Shown: positions 7,462 to 14,940, counted from the first letter of the stretch. The stretch is 17,063 bases of DNA from Deltaproteobacteria bacterium RIFCSPLOWO2_12_FULL_60_16 (GCA_001798565.1 MGSR01000128.1:1-17063); one strand, 5' to 3'. Numbers and translations are program-made. Notes: generated from the letters alone by a model not told the origin.

Positions 7462-7830
7462 ATGATTCAGATGAGAACGGTGTTGGATGTGGCGGACAAT
7501 TCAGGGGCGCGCAAGGTGCAGTGCATTAAGGTCCTGGGCGGCAGCAAGCGCAAGTATGCCTCCCTGGGAGACGTGATCGTCGTTTCCGTGAAAGAGGCGA
7601 TCCCCAACGCGAAGGTGAAGAAAGGCGATGTCATGAAGGCCGTGGTGGTGCGCACCGCCAAGGAGATGGGTCGTCCGGACGGCACCTACATCAAGTTCGA
7701 CAACAACTCGGCGGTCCTCATCGACAACCAGAAGGAGCCGATCGGCACGCGTATTTTCGGCCCGGTGGCCCGAGAGCTCAGGGCCAAGAGATTTATGAAG
7801 ATCATCTCGCTCGCGCCGGAAGTGATTTAA
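7462..7830 (+). CDS. rplN: 50S ribosomal protein L14
   Basis: This 122-residue protein, the exact family length, begins [26 protein letters not shown] and contains [30 protein letters not shown] and the conserved [13 protein letters not shown] ending in [12 protein letters not shown]14 lies at the subunit interface, contacts 16S helix 14 (bridge B8), and is the binding site of the silencing factor RsfS. GGAAAG (7448-7453) is eight bases upstream. It is the first gene of the classical spc group, separated from rpsQ by only 23 bp without a promoter I can recognise. Confidence 0.99.
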   Translation: MIQMRTVLDVADNSGARKVQCIKVLGGSKRKYASLGDVIVVSVKEAIPNAKVKKGDVMKAVVVRTAKEMGRPDGTYIKFDNNSAVLIDNQKEPIGTRIFGPVARELRAKRFMKIISLAPEVI

Positions 7831-7833
7831 GCT

Positions 7834-8145
7834 ATGAATATTCGCAAGAACGACAGTGTCATGGTGATCGCCGGCAGGGAGCGGGGAAAGACCGGTAAGG
7901 TGCTCCGGGTGCTGTCGGACAAGGACGCCGCCATTATAGAGAGGGTAAACCTGGTGAAGCGGCACAGCCGGCCGCGGGGACCTCAACAGCCGGGCGGCAT
8001 TGTCGAGAAAGAGGCAAAAATTCATCTCTCCAATCTCATGTTGATGTGCGACAAGTGCAACGCCCCGGTCCGCGCCGGCAAAAAGGTCTTGCCGGACGGC
8101 GAGAAGGTGCGGATCTGCCGGCGCTGCGGAGATCCTTTAGATTAA
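7834..8145 (+). CDS. rplX: 50S ribosomal protein L24, zinc-ribbon type
   Basis: This 103-residue protein has the KOW motif (DSVMVIAGRERGKTGKVLRV, about residues 7-26), followed by VNLVKRHSRPR and the second half containing two CxxC pairs, Cys72/Cys75 and Cys95/Cys98. These could hold a zinc ion, and E. coli L24 lacks such pairs. L24 is an assembly initiator that binds the 5' end of 23S rRNA and lies near the tunnel exit. It begins three bases after the rplN stop. GGAAGTG near the end of rplN may serve as ribosome-binding site. Confidence 0.98.
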   Translation: MNIRKNDSVMVIAGRERGKTGKVLRVLSDKDAAIIERVNLVKRHSRPRGPQQPGGIVEKEAKIHLSNLMLMCDKCNAPVRAGKKVLPDGEKVRICRRCGDPLD

Positions 8146-8173
8146 GTTTTTTGGCGACTGACAAGTGTCAAAA

Positions 8174-8761
8174 ATGGCAACAGCAAAGCAACCAAAGGCA
8201 GCCGTAGAGGCCCCGGTCCCCAGGCTTAAAAAGAAGTACCACGGAGAAGTGGTGCCGGCCATGATGAAGGAGTTCGGCTACAAGAACCCCATTCAAGTGC
8301 CGCGGCTGGAGAAGATTACCCTGAACGTCGGTCTCGGCGAGGCGATTCAGAATGCCAAGGTCCTGGACGCGGCGGTCGCGGAGATCATGGCGATCACCGG
8401 GCAGAAGCCGGTCATCACGCGGGCCAAGAAGGCCATCGCGAACTTCAAGTTGCGCGAAGGCCTTTCCATCGGGTGCATGGTGACCCTGAGGAGAGCGCGG
8501 ATGTACGAATTTTTGGACCGCTTGATCCATGTGGCCCTGCCCCGGGTGCGGGACTTCAAGGGAGTGCCGGACCGCTCCTTTGACCAGCGGGGAAACTATT
8601 CTCTGGGGCTTCGCGAGCAAATCATTTTTCCAGAAATCCAGGCCGACAAGGTGGATAAGCCCCGGGGACTGACCGTATCGATTGTGACCACGGCGAAGAC
8701 CGACCAGGAAGGGAAGGCGTTGCTCAGGTATTTTGGGATGCCGTTCGCCAGCAAGGATTAG
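8174..8761 (+). CDS. rplE: 50S ribosomal protein L5
   Basis: From ATG 8174 the protein has 195 residues. The conserved core starts at [20 protein letters not shown] and includes [64 protein letters not shown] and [12 protein letters not shown]5 binds 5S rRNA in the central protuberance. E. coli L5 has 179 residues; the extra length here is a 15-residue Ala/Pro/Lys-rich N-terminal leader. An in-frame GTG at 8165 would add three more residues. Neither start has a visible Shine-Dalgarno sequence, so the exact start is uncertain. Its stop overlaps the Shine-Dalgarno of rpsN. Confidence 0.97.
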   Translation: MATAKQPKAAVEAPVPRLKKKYHGEVVPAMMKEFGYKNPIQVPRLEKITLNVGLGEAIQNAKVLDAAVAEIMAITGQKPVITRAKKAIANFKLREGLSIGCMVTLRRARMYEFLDRLIHVALPRVRDFKGVPDRSFDQRGNYSLGLREQIIFPEIQADKVDKPRGLTVSIVTTAKTDQEGKALLRYFGMPFASKD

Positions 8762-8764
8762 GAG
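8760..8764 (+). promoter_or_regulatory. Shine-Dalgarno site fixing the TTG start of rpsN
   Basis: AGGAG overlaps the rplE stop (TAG 8759-8761) and lies six bases before TTG 8771. This spacing, with the conserved AKKC reading that follows, supports TTG as the real initiator of rpsN. Confidence 0.75.
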
Positions 8765-8770
8765 CGTCCA

Positions 8771-8956
8771 TTGGCTAAAAAGTGTCTTCGGATCAAAGCG
8801 GAGAGGCCGAACAAATTCAAGGTGCGTCAGTATAACCGCTGTCCGCTATGCGGGCGGTCCAGGGCCTTTTACCGGCGCTTTCGCATGTGCCGGATCTGCC
8901 TGAGGGATCTCGCGCGCAAGGGACAGATACCGGGGCTGATAAAGGCCAGCTGGTAA
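8771..8956 (+). CDS. rpsN: 30S ribosomal protein S14, zinc-binding short form (type Z)
   Basis: This 61-residue protein is the compact S14 type. It has two CxxC pairs, Cys24/Cys27 and Cys40/Cys43, forming a zinc finger, plus the usual end [13 protein letters not shown]. It binds late in the 30S head next to S3 and S10. It starts at TTG, since no ATG in frame gives the conserved N-terminus, and AGGAG six bases upstream supports this. Long zinc-free S14 proteins of about 100 residues occur in E. coli and other lineages, so the short form is an informative lineage marker. Confidence 0.98.
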   Translation: MAKKCLRIKAERPNKFKVRQYNRCPLCGRSRAFYRRFRMCRICLRDLARKGQIPGLIKASW

Positions 8957-8973
8957 ACTACTCGGAGAGAAAA

Positions 8974-9378
8974 ATGGCAATGACGGATCCGATTGCGGAT
9001 ATGCTGACTCGAATTCGGAATGCGGCGCAGGCGCGGCACGAGAGCGTGGACGTTCCGTGGTCGCGCGTCAAAGAGCAGATCGTCAAAGTTTTGGTGGCGG
9101 AAGGCTATCTTCAAGAGTTTAAGAAGGTGAAGGCAAAGAACCGGGCGGGCGAGGATCTCCGCATCCAGCTCAGGTTTGACAAGGAGCACAAGCCGGTCAT
9201 TTCAGGGCTGAAGCGGGTCAGTAAGCCGAGTATCCGGGTCTATGTCGGGTTTCAAGAAATTCCTCCCATCCGTAAGGGGCTGGGGGTCAATATCCTCTCG
9301 ACCCCCAAAGGGGTTCTGGCGGATCGCGACGCCCAGAAAGCGAAAGTGGGAGGGGAGCTGATCTGCGCGGTTTGGTAA
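8974..9378 (+). CDS. rpsH: 30S ribosomal protein S8
   Basis: This 134-residue protein starts MTDPIADMLTRIRNAAQARHESVDVPWSRVKEQIVKVLVAEGYL. It ends with the signature GLGVNILSTPKGVLADRDAQKAKVGGELICAVW, where the STPKGV(L/M)(T/S) segment and the final GGE-CxVW are diagnostic of S8. It binds the 16S central domain (helix 21) and in E. coli represses the spc operon. I chose ATG 8974 with GGAG (8964-8967) six bases upstream. ATG 8980 is a second possibility two codons later. Upstream extension into rpsN is rejected. Confidence 0.98.
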   Translation: MAMTDPIADMLTRIRNAAQARHESVDVPWSRVKEQIVKVLVAEGYLQEFKKVKAKNRAGEDLRIQLRFDKEHKPVISGLKRVSKPSIRVYVGFQEIPPIRKGLGVNILSTPKGVLADRDAQKAKVGGELICAVW

Positions 9379-9410
9379 AAAGGGGTTGCTAAACTAACAC
9401 CTAAACAGCC

Positions 9411-9962
9411 ATGTCACGGATTGGAAAATTGCCCATAGCGGTTCCCGACGGGGTCAAGGTCTTCTTGGAGGGCGGATCGGTGCGTGTCGAGGGACCGAAA
9501 GGGAAGCTCAAGACGGAAATTCCGCCCAGTATCCAGGTCAAGATGGAGGGGACTCATGTGCGCGTCAGCCGGGAGACGGAAGAGCGGCAGATTAAGGCGC
9601 TCCACGGACTGACACGGAAGCTGATCGCGAATATGGTCGAGGGAGTCAGCCGGGGTTTCAGCCGCGTCTTGGAGATCAATGGAGTGGGCTATCGCGCGGA
9701 GGCGAAAGGGACGGAGCTGCACATGACCCTGGGTTTTTCACACCCGGTCGTCTTTCCCTTGCCGCCGGGGGTGACGGCCGCAGTCGAGAGACAAATTATC
9801 ATCACGCTTCACAGCGCCGACAAGGAAATTTTGGGAAAAACCGCGGCCGTGATCCGCGACTTGAGGCCGCCGGAGCCCTATAAGGGCAAGGGGATCAAAT
9901 ACCGCGAAGAGGTGATTCAGCGCAAGGCTGGAAAGGCCGTGGGTGCCGCTGGGTCGTCCTAG
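9411..9962 (+). CDS. rplF: 50S ribosomal protein L6
   Basis: This 183-residue protein starts SRIGKLPIAVPDGVKV and has the two-domain L6 pattern with VEGPKGKL and the C-terminal signature DLRPPEPYKGKGIKYREEVIQRKAGKA. L6 sits at the base of the L7/L12 stalk near the sarcin-ricin loop. The 32-bp spacer from rpsH has no recognisable Shine-Dalgarno sequence close to the ATG. Its CTAAAC-rich sequence does not fold convincingly. The C-terminal extension is short and Ala/Gly/Ser-rich. Confidence 0.98.
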   Translation: MSRIGKLPIAVPDGVKVFLEGGSVRVEGPKGKLKTEIPPSIQVKMEGTHVRVSRETEERQIKALHGLTRKLIANMVEGVSRGFSRVLEINGVGYRAEAKGTELHMTLGFSHPVVFPLPPGVTAAVERQIIITLHSADKEILGKTAAVIRDLRPPEPYKGKGIKYREEVIQRKAGKAVGAAGSS

Positions 9963-9979
9963 CGAGCCGAGGCGGAGCG

Positions 9980-10345
9980 ATGTTGCACAACCAGAGAGAG
10001 ATCGGGCGCAGAAGAAGACAAGAGCGGGTGCGCAAGAAAGTTTGGGGTACGGATGCGCTGCCGCGCGTTTGCGTATACCGGAGTCTCAAACATATTTACG
10101 CGCAGGTCATTTCCGACGAGAGCGGGGTGACGCTCGCGTCCGTTTCCACGCTTTCGCCGGGGTTGAAGGGGAAACTGAAGAAGACCAAAGGGCGGGACGC
10201 GGCAAAGCAGGTGGGTCAGGCGCTGGCGCTGCTGTGCAGGGAAAAACAGATCACCCGGGTGATATTCGACCGGAACGGGTTTTTATTCCACGGGCGCGTC
10301 AAGGCCTTGGCCGAAGCGGCGCGCGAGGGAGGCCTGAAATTTTAG
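9980..10345 (+). CDS. rplR: 50S ribosomal protein L18
   Basis: This 121-residue protein has the L18 layout: a basic N-terminus ([18 protein letters not shown]), [17 protein letters not shown](S)DE, then the 5S-binding domain ending [32 protein letters not shown]18 binds 5S rRNA with L5 in the central protuberance. GAGG (9969-9972) lies seven bases before the ATG. Length is normal. Confidence 0.98.
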   Translation: MLHNQREIGRRRRQERVRKKVWGTDALPRVCVYRSLKHIYAQVISDESGVTLASVSTLSPGLKGKLKKTKGRDAAKQVGQALALLCREKQITRVIFDRNGFLFHGRVKALAEAAREGGLKF

Positions 10346-10358
10346 TACGGTTCTAATT

Positions 10359-10856
10359 ATGGAAAGAATTGATCCGCAGGGTTTGGAATTAAAAGAGAAG
10401 GTAGTCCACATCAGCCGCGTGGCGAAGGTGGTCAAGGGCGGCCGCCGCTTTAGCTTTAGCGCCCTGGTGGTTGTAGGGGATGGCAAGTCCGCGGTGGGAT
10501 ATGGAATGGGCAAAGCCAAGGAAGTGCCGGAGGCGATCCGAAAAGGATTGGAGCAGGCCAAAAAGGAGCTGATCAGAGTCCCGGTTATCGATGGGACGAT
10601 TCCCTTCGAGGTCACCGGTAGATTCGGCGCCGGCTACGTGATCCTGAAGCCGGCGTCCGAGGGAACGGGAGTGATCGCGGGAGGCGGTGTCCGCGCCGTA
10701 GTAGAGGCGGTAGGCATCCGGGACGTTCTGACCAAGTGCCTCGGGTCGAATAATCCCCACAACATGGTCAAGGCGACCTTCGAAGCGCTGAAGGTTTTGA
10801 AATATCCGGAGGAAATAGCCGGTCGGCGGGGAAAGGAACTGGCGGATATTCGCTGA
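10359..10856 (+). CDS. rpsE: 30S ribosomal protein S5
   Basis: This 165-residue protein has the double-stranded-RNA-binding N-terminal domain ([52 protein letters not shown], about residues 12-64) and the C-terminal domain starting [31 protein letters not shown]5 forms part of the mRNA entry channel and contributes to decoding accuracy. The ATG has no strong Shine-Dalgarno sequence. In most bacteria rpmD (L30) follows. Here the rplO ATG comes eight bases after the stop, so rpmD is missing. Confidence 0.99.
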   Translation: MERIDPQGLELKEKVVHISRVAKVVKGGRRFSFSALVVVGDGKSAVGYGMGKAKEVPEAIRKGLEQAKKELIRVPVIDGTIPFEVTGRFGAGYVILKPASEGTGVIAGGGVRAVVEAVGIRDVLTKCLGSNNPHNMVKATFEALKVLKYPEEIAGRRGKELADIR

Positions 10857-10864
10857 ACAGATTT

Positions 10865-11308
10865 ATGGATTTGAGCAATTTGAAACCTGCGCCGGGGTCG
10901 ACGAAGCGAAGGAAGCGAGTGGGCCGGGGCGACGGTTCCGGACACGGCAAGACCTCGTGCCGAGGCCATAAAGGGCAGGGCGCGCGTTCGGGGGGAAATA
11001 CCCCGCCGGGGTTTGAGGGCGGTCAGATGCCGCTGCAGCGGCGCGTGCCGAAAAGGGGCTTTCGTAAGCCGTTCAGAAAAAGCGCGGCGGTGATCAATCT
11101 CGGCCAGCTGGAGGTCTTCGCCTCGGGCAGTGACGTGACTCCCGAGCTGATGGTGGAGCGTGGGCTGATCCACGCCGGGGACGGGCGCGTGAAGATCCTC
11201 GGCGACGGCTCGCTGAGCAAACCGCTGACGGTCAGGGCGCATGGTTTTTCTTCGAAGGCTAAGGAGAAGATCGAAGCCTTGGGGGGAAAGGCCGAGCTGT
11301 TGCCATAG
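10865..11308 (+). CDS. rplO: 50S ribosomal protein L15
   Basis: This 147-residue protein begins [42 protein letters not shown], the glycine- and basic-rich extended N-terminus of L15 that penetrates 23S rRNA. The globular part carries [19 protein letters not shown]15 is a late assembly protein. The eight-base gap from rpsE and the absence of a good Shine-Dalgarno site suggest translational coupling to S5. secY follows after eight bases. Confidence 0.98.
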   Translation: MDLSNLKPAPGSTKRRKRVGRGDGSGHGKTSCRGHKGQGARSGGNTPPGFEGGQMPLQRRVPKRGFRKPFRKSAAVINLGQLEVFASGSDVTPELMVERGLIHAGDGRVKILGDGSLSKPLTVRAHGFSSKAKEKIEALGGKAELLP

Positions 11309-11316
11309 GTTGAAGC

Positions 11317-12627
11317 ATGCTTGAAGGTTTCCAAAATGCAACCAGGATCCCGGAGCTCAGGCGCAGGCTGCTGTTCACGCTGGCGATGCTTGCCGTCTAT
11401 CGTGTGGGCGTCCACATCCCGACCCCCGGGATCGACCGGGTGGCGCTCGCGGCTTTTTTCGACCGGGTAAAGGACACCATATTCGGTCTGTTCAACCTTT
11501 TTTCCGGCGGGGCGCTGGAGCAATTCTCGGTCTTCTCGCTGGGCATCATGCCCTATATCAGCGCGTCGATCATCTTGCAGCTCCTGACGGTCGTGTTTCC
11601 CTATCTTGAAAGACTCTCCAAAGAAGGGGAGGCGGGTCGCCGGAAAATCACCCAGTACACCCGCTACGGCACGATCGTCCTGTCTATCATCCAGGGCATG
11701 ATGATCGCCGTCGGATTGGAAGGGACGCGCGGGCCCGGAGGCGAGATGATCGTGCTCGAGCCCGGCTGGGGCTTTCGGCTGATGACGATCGTTACCCTGA
11801 CCTCGGGCACGGCCTTCATTATGTGGTTGGGCGAGCAGATAACGGAGCGAGGGATCGGCAACGGCATCTCGCTGATCATCTTTGCCGGAATCGTGGCCCG
11901 TTTGCCCTCCGCGATCACCTCCACCTTCCAATTCGTCCGAGAGGGAGAGTTGGGAGTGCTGGTGGTTCTCTTTATTTCGGCGCTGGTGGTGCTCGTCGTG
12001 GGCGTCATTATCTTCATGGAGCGCGGACAGCGCAGGATCCCGGTGCAGTATGCCAAGAGGGTGGTAGGCCGGAAGATGTACGGCGGGCAGAGCTCTCACC
12101 TGCCGCTAAAGATCAATACGTCGGGGGTGATTCCGCCCATCTTCGCCTCTTCCATCCTGATATTTCCCGCTACCGTGGCCCAGTTCGTGCAGCATCCATG
12201 GGCCCAGGCGGCGGCTGGGTATCTGGCTCCCGGGCGCTGGCTGCATGACGTCCTTTACGTCGGGTTCATAATCTTTTTCTGTTATTTTTACACGGCGGTG
12301 GTTTTCAATCCGGTCGATGTCGCCGAGAACATGAAGAAGTTCGGCGGATATATACCTGGGATCCGGCCGGGGCAGAAAACCGCGGAGTTTATTGATCGCG
12401 TGCTCTCCAGGGTCACTCTGGGCGGCGCCATTTACCTTTCGCTGGTAGCCCTGTTGCCGACCATTCTGATCAGCCAGTTCAACGTCCCTTTTTTCTTCGG
12501 CGGTACGGCGCTTCTGATCGTCGTGGGTGTGGCCTTGGACACCGTGGCCCAAGTCGAGACGCACATGATCACCCGCAACTATGAGGGTTTCATGAAGCGC
12601 GGCCGCCTGCACGGGAGAAGGGGCTGA
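11317..12627 (+). CDS. secY: Preprotein translocase channel subunit SecY
   Basis: This 436-residue polytopic inner-membrane protein matches SecY in length and pattern of about ten transmembrane helices. Diagnostic segments are [25 protein letters not shown] at TM1, the plug region [58 protein letters not shown], and the cytoplasmic loop [41 protein letters not shown] used for SecA and ribosome contact. It forms the SecYEG export channel with SecE and SecG encoded elsewhere. Gene position after rplO is the usual one. A 70-bp spacer with a palindromic repeat separates it from adk. Confidence 0.99.
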   Translation: MLEGFQNATRIPELRRRLLFTLAMLAVYRVGVHIPTPGIDRVALAAFFDRVKDTIFGLFNLFSGGALEQFSVFSLGIMPYISASIILQLLTVVFPYLERLSKEGEAGRRKITQYTRYGTIVLSIIQGMMIAVGLEGTRGPGGEMIVLEPGWGFRLMTIVTLTSGTAFIMWLGEQITERGIGNGISLIIFAGIVARLPSAITSTFQFVREGELGVLVVLFISALVVLVVGVIIFMERGQRRIPVQYAKRVVGRKMYGGQSSHLPLKINTSGVIPPIFASSILIFPATVAQFVQHPWAQAAAGYLAPGRWLHDVLYVGFIIFFCYFYTAVVFNPVDVAENMKKFGGYIPGIRPGQKTAEFIDRVLSRVTLGGAIYLSLVALLPTILISQFNVPFFFGGTALLIVVGVALDTVAQVETHMITRNYEGFMKRGRLHGRRG

Positions 12628-12629
12628 GG

Positions 12630-12694
12630 TCGTTGCTCGTTTATTCGTGTACTCGTGATTCGCGAGGGACGAATCAACCAGTTAGCGAGTAACG
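12630..12694 (+). repeat. Palindromic repeat in the secY-adk spacer, homologous to the rplW-rplB element
   Basis: The outer stem CGTTGCTCG (12631-12639) pairs with CGAGTAACG (12686-12694) including one G-U. An inner match ATTCGT (12643-12648) pairs with ACGAAT (12669-12674). An apical stem CTCG (12652-12655) pairs with CGAG (12663-12666) around a 7-nt loop. The left arm aligns with that of the rplW-rplB element (about 4211-4235) at 19 of 26 positions with one gap. The heptamer periodicity is more eroded than at other loci. The element ends three bases before the adk ATG. There is no T-run. Confidence 0.78.
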
Positions 12695-12697
12695 GAT

Positions 12698-13351
12698 ATG
12701 CGCGTGGTTTTTTTAGGTCCCCCGGGGGCGGGCAAAGGCACCCAGGCAAAGTTTCTTCAGGAGAAGTGCGGGGCTTGCCAGGTGTCGACCGGGGACATCC
12801 TGAGGAAAGCGGTTCAGGACCATACGCCGCTGGGCAAGAAGGCGGCGGAGTACCTGGATAAAGGTGAGCTTGTCCCGGACGATGTCGTATTGGACCTTGT
12901 TGCGGAGCGCTTGCGGCAGAAGGATTGCGAGAAGGGCTTTATCCTGGACGGATTTCCCAGAACGGTAGCCCAGGCTGAAGGATTGGAAAGGATCCTTGAG
13001 AATCTGGGTTGGGGACTGGACTCGGTGCTCTGCCTTCAGCTTCCCCAGGAGGTGGTCATCCGGAGACTATCGGGCCGGCGCAATTGCCGGAAGTGCGGCG
13101 GTCTTTACCATGCGGCGTGGAGTCCTCCCCGGCGGGACGGAGTTTGCGATCAATGCGGCGGGGAGCTTTACCAGCGGCAGGACGATCGGGAGGAGACCGT
13201 AGCCGCGCGGCTTCGCGTCTTCGATGCCCAGACCGCTCCGCTTGCGGAATACTACCGGAAAAAGGGCCTGCTCCGGCCGATCAACGGCGAAGGGAGCGTC
13301 GAGGAAATTCGCGGGCGCGTCTTCCAGGCCCTGGGAGCCAAGGCGGCATGA
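12698..13351 (+). CDS. adk: Adenylate kinase with zinc-type lid
   Basis: This 217-residue long-form enzyme catalyses ATP + AMP = 2 ADP in the cytoplasm. The P-loop is GPPGAGKGTQ (residues 7-16). The AMP-binding TGD is at 31-33 and DGFPRT at 84-89. The lid contains Cys130/Cys133 and Cys150/Cys153, a four-cysteine zinc site like that of Bacillus-type adenylate kinases and unlike the E. coli enzyme. Conserved lid and core arginines follow in QRQDDREETVAARL. ATG 12698 gives the normal N-terminus. No clear ribosome-binding site remains, because the spacer palindrome ends three bases upstream. Its TGA overlaps the map ATG (ATGA). Confidence 0.99.
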   Translation: MRVVFLGPPGAGKGTQAKFLQEKCGACQVSTGDILRKAVQDHTPLGKKAAEYLDKGELVPDDVVLDLVAERLRQKDCEKGFILDGFPRTVAQAEGLERILENLGWGLDSVLCLQLPQEVVIRRLSGRRNCRKCGGLYHAAWSPPRRDGVCDQCGGELYQRQDDREETVAARLRVFDAQTAPLAEYYRKKGLLRPINGEGSVEEIRGRVFQALGAKAA

Positions 13352-14106
13352 TCTCTCTCAAATCGGCCCGGGAGATTGAGGTCATGCGGCGCGCGAACGT
13401 GATCGTGGCGGAGATCCTCCAAGAGCTTAAAAAAAAAGTGGCCCCGGGAGTGACGACTTTAGAATTGGACGCTTTGGCCGAAGAGTTGACCTATAGGAAA
13501 AAGGCGCAGCCCGCATTTAAGGGATACGCGATGGCCGGCAGGGTATATCCGCGCACGCTTTGCGTCTCCATCAACGAGGAGATCGTGCACGGTATCCCGT
13601 CGAACAGGCCGCTGCGGGCGGGCGACGTGGTGGGGTTGGACTTTGGTGTCGTCTACGACGGTTTTTACGGCGATGCCGCCGTCACCGTCGGCGTTGGCGA
13701 GGTGGGCGAGGAGGCGCGGCGCCTGATGCAGGTCACGGAGGAGGCGCTGTACAAGGGTATCGAGCAGCTTCGGGAAGGCAAGCGGCTCGGAGACCTGTCA
13801 TCGGCGGTTCAGACGACCGTTGAGAGCGCCGGTTTTTCCGTGGTCCGCGCTTTCGTCGGCCACGGCATCGGCAAAAAACTCCACGAGGAGCCGCCAGTAC
13901 CGAATTACGGCGAGCCCGACCGGGGAGTGCGGCTGCGGGAGGGGATGGTCCTGGCCATTGAGCCGATGGTCAATGCCGGAGGATGCGAGGTCGAAATCAA
14001 GGAGGACGGCTGGACGGCCGTGACCAAAGACCGAAGCTTAGCGGCTCATTTCGAACATTCGGTCGCGATTACCAAGAACGGGCCGTACGTATTGAGCAAG
14101 CTCTAA
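13348..14106 (+). CDS. map: Methionine aminopeptidase, type I
   Basis: This 252-residue enzyme removes the initiator Met from nascent proteins. The five metal ligands are visible as Asp98 (LDFG), Asp109 (GDAAVTV), His172 (GHGIG), Glu205 (AIEPM) and Glu236 (FEHS), with catalytic His81 (VHGIP). The numbering is offset by one or two from E. coli MetAP (H79, D97, D108, H171, E204, E235). There is no N-terminal zinc or SH3-binding extension. ATG 13348 overlaps the adk stop by four bases and gives the normal start [14 protein letters not shown] much longer upstream reading in this frame runs through adk and is rejected. Confidence 0.99.
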   Translation: MISLKSAREIEVMRRANVIVAEILQELKKKVAPGVTTLELDALAEELTYRKKAQPAFKGYAMAGRVYPRTLCVSINEEIVHGIPSNRPLRAGDVVGLDFGVVYDGFYGDAAVTVGVGEVGEEARRLMQVTEEALYKGIEQLREGKRLGDLSSAVQTTVESAGFSVVRAFVGHGIGKKLHEEPPVPNYGEPDRGVRLREGMVLAIEPMVNAGGCEVEIKEDGWTAVTKDRSLAAHFEHSVAITKNGPYVLSKL

Positions 14107-14126
14107 GTTCGTCCACGAGCAACGAA
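14107..14126 (+). repeat. Short fragment related to the secY-adk palindrome, in the map-infA spacer
   Basis: ACGAGCAACGA (14115-14125) is an exact 11-nt reverse-complement match to 12630-12640, the left arm of the secY-adk element. TTCGT (14108-14112) can pair with ACGAA (14122-14126). It reads as a minimal or remnant copy. Because it is so short, chance or the local heptamer-like composition is possible. Confidence 0.45.
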
Positions 14127-14129
14127 GAT

Positions 14130-14348
14130 ATGCCGAAGGAAGATGCCATTGAAGTAACGGGGACCGTACTGGAGACGCTCCCGAATGCCATGTTCCGGGT
14201 GGAGCTGGACAACGGCCATAAGGTCCTGGCCCACATCTCGGGGAAAATGCGAATGCACTACATCAAAATTCTGCCCGGAGACAAGGTCAAGATCGAGCTT
14301 TCTCCCTATGACCTCGGCCGGGGAAGAATTATCTACAGGGAAAAATAG
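14130..14348 (+). CDS. infA: Translation initiation factor IF-1
   Basis: From ATG 14130 this gives exactly 72 residues, the standard IF-1 length: [69 protein letters not shown]. This is the single OB-fold that binds the 30S A-site during initiation. Longer upstream reading overlaps map and is rejected. It sits between map and rpmJ as in many non-enteric bacteria, with an eight-base gap to rpmJ. No strong Shine-Dalgarno sequence is seen; GAAGA immediately upstream is weak. Confidence 0.99.
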   Translation: MPKEDAIEVTGTVLETLPNAMFRVELDNGHKVLAHISGKMRMHYIKILPGDKVKIELSPYDLGRGRIIYREK

Positions 14349-14356
14349 GGAAACCC

Positions 14357-14470
14357 ATGAAGGTGAGAGCATCGGTCAAAAAGATCTGTAATAAGTGCAA
14401 GGTGATCAGGCGCAAGGGCGTTGTGAGGGTGGTTTGCGTCAATACCAGACATAAACAGAGGCAAGGCTGA
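14357..14470 (+). CDS. rpmJ: 50S ribosomal protein L36, zinc type
   Basis: This short 37-residue gene encodes [20 protein letters not shown] followed by a basic C-terminus ending RHKQRQG. The zinc ligands Cys11, Cys14, Cys27 and His32 (the CCCH set of C+ L36) are all present. L36 is among the last proteins to join the 50S subunit and organises rRNA near the A-site side. It starts eight bases after infA. Position and length match the family exactly. The spacer that follows carries a heptamer palindrome. Confidence 0.98.
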   Translation: MKVRASVKKICNKCKVIRRKGVVRVVCVNTRHKQRQG

Positions 14471-14473
14471 AGC

Positions 14474-14536
14474 AAGTAAAAAGTGAAAAGTAAAAAGTTA
14501 AGAGTAAGTGGGGTTTTTACTTTTGCCTTTTTACTT
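14474..14536 (+). repeat. Heptamer-array palindrome (AAGTAAA type) in the rpmJ-rpsM spacer
   Basis: The left arm has five heptamers of type AAGTRAA starting at 14474, 14481, 14488, 14495 and 14502. The right arm has three inverted units starting at 14516, 14523 and 14530 (TTTACTT, TTGCCTT, TTTACTT). 14474-14497 and 14513-14536 are inverted copies at 21 of 24 positions. They form a stem of 10 bp, a 2-nt mismatch and 11 bp, around a loop of about 15 nt. It lies at the classical spc/alpha operon boundary, just before the strong rpsM ribosome-binding site. The stem is AT-rich and no T-run follows it, so it is a poor terminator. Confidence 0.88.
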
Positions 14537-14540
14537 GAAC

Positions 14541-14546
14541 GGAGGT
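14541..14546 (+). promoter_or_regulatory. Strong Shine-Dalgarno of rpsM
   Basis: GGAGGT lies four bases before ATG 14551, just outside the palindrome that fills the rest of the spacer. The site is one of the two best ribosome-binding sites in the window. Confidence 0.8.
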
Positions 14547-14550
14547 TTGA

Positions 14551-14934
14551 ATGGCGCGTATAGCAGGGGTCGATTTACCCAGGAACAAAAGAATGGAGAT
14601 CGCGCTCACCTATATTTTCGGGATAGGGAGAAACAGTTCCAAGAAGATTCTTCAGGCGGCTGGGATCTCGCTGGATACCAAGACCGACAACCTGACCGAC
14701 GATGAGGTGGTGAAGATCCGCCAGATCATCGATCAGGGGCAAAAAGTGGAGGGGGATCTCAGGCGCGATATATCGATGAACATCAAGCGCCACGTCGATA
14801 TGGGCTCTTATCGCGGCTTGAGACACCGCAAGGGCTTGCCGGTCCGGGGGCAGAGGACCCATACCAACGCGCGCACTCGAAAAGGGCCGCGTAAGACCGT
14901 GGCCGGGAAAAAGCCCGCTCCGATGAAAGGGTAA
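14551..14934 (+). CDS. rpsM: 30S ribosomal protein S13
   Basis: This 127-residue protein begins [33 protein letters not shown] (the helix-two-turn-helix part). It then has [37 protein letters not shown], the basic C-terminal tail that reaches the P-site tRNA. S13 forms head bridges with L5 and pairs with S19. It opens the alpha group rpsM-rpsK-rpsD-rpoA. No E. coli-like S4-binding leader is recognisable upstream, because the spacer is a heptamer palindrome. Confidence 0.99.
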   Translation: MARIAGVDLPRNKRMEIALTYIFGIGRNSSKKILQAAGISLDTKTDNLTDDEVVKIRQIIDQGQKVEGDLRRDISMNIKRHVDMGSYRGLRHRKGLPVRGQRTHTNARTRKGPRKTVAGKKPAPMKG

Positions 14935-14940
14935 TGGTGC

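Noticed and set aside
8159..8170. TGACA-AG-TGTCA inverted repeat before rplE as an operator
   Set aside because: Five-base arms are expected by chance at this scale, and nothing else around it suggests a binding site.
8848..8973. Upstream extension of rpsH through rpsN
   Set aside because: The extra residues are the out-of-frame reading of rpsN. ATG 8974 has its own Shine-Dalgarno and the conserved MTDPIADML.
9379..9410. CTAAAC-rich rpsH-rplF spacer as another heptamer element
   Set aside because: The units are irregular, there are no inverted arms that pair, and the spacer is only 32 bp. It may be a decayed copy, but the sequence does not support it.
11023..12099. Minus-strand open frame of 358 codons opposite rplO and secY
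   Set aside because: Its composition (His, Asp, Arg, Gln rich) is that expected from the reverse complement of secY, and it crosses two confirmed genes. Not a gene.
13009..13347. Upstream extension of map in the same frame
   Set aside because: It overlaps most of the adk C-terminal half in another frame. The conserved MetAP N-terminus starts at ATG 13348, and the ATGA overlap is typical.
14474..14536. The rpmJ-rpsM palindrome as an intrinsic terminator
   Set aside because: The stem is AT-rich and the T-runs are inside the right arm rather than after it. rpsM must also be expressed just downstream.
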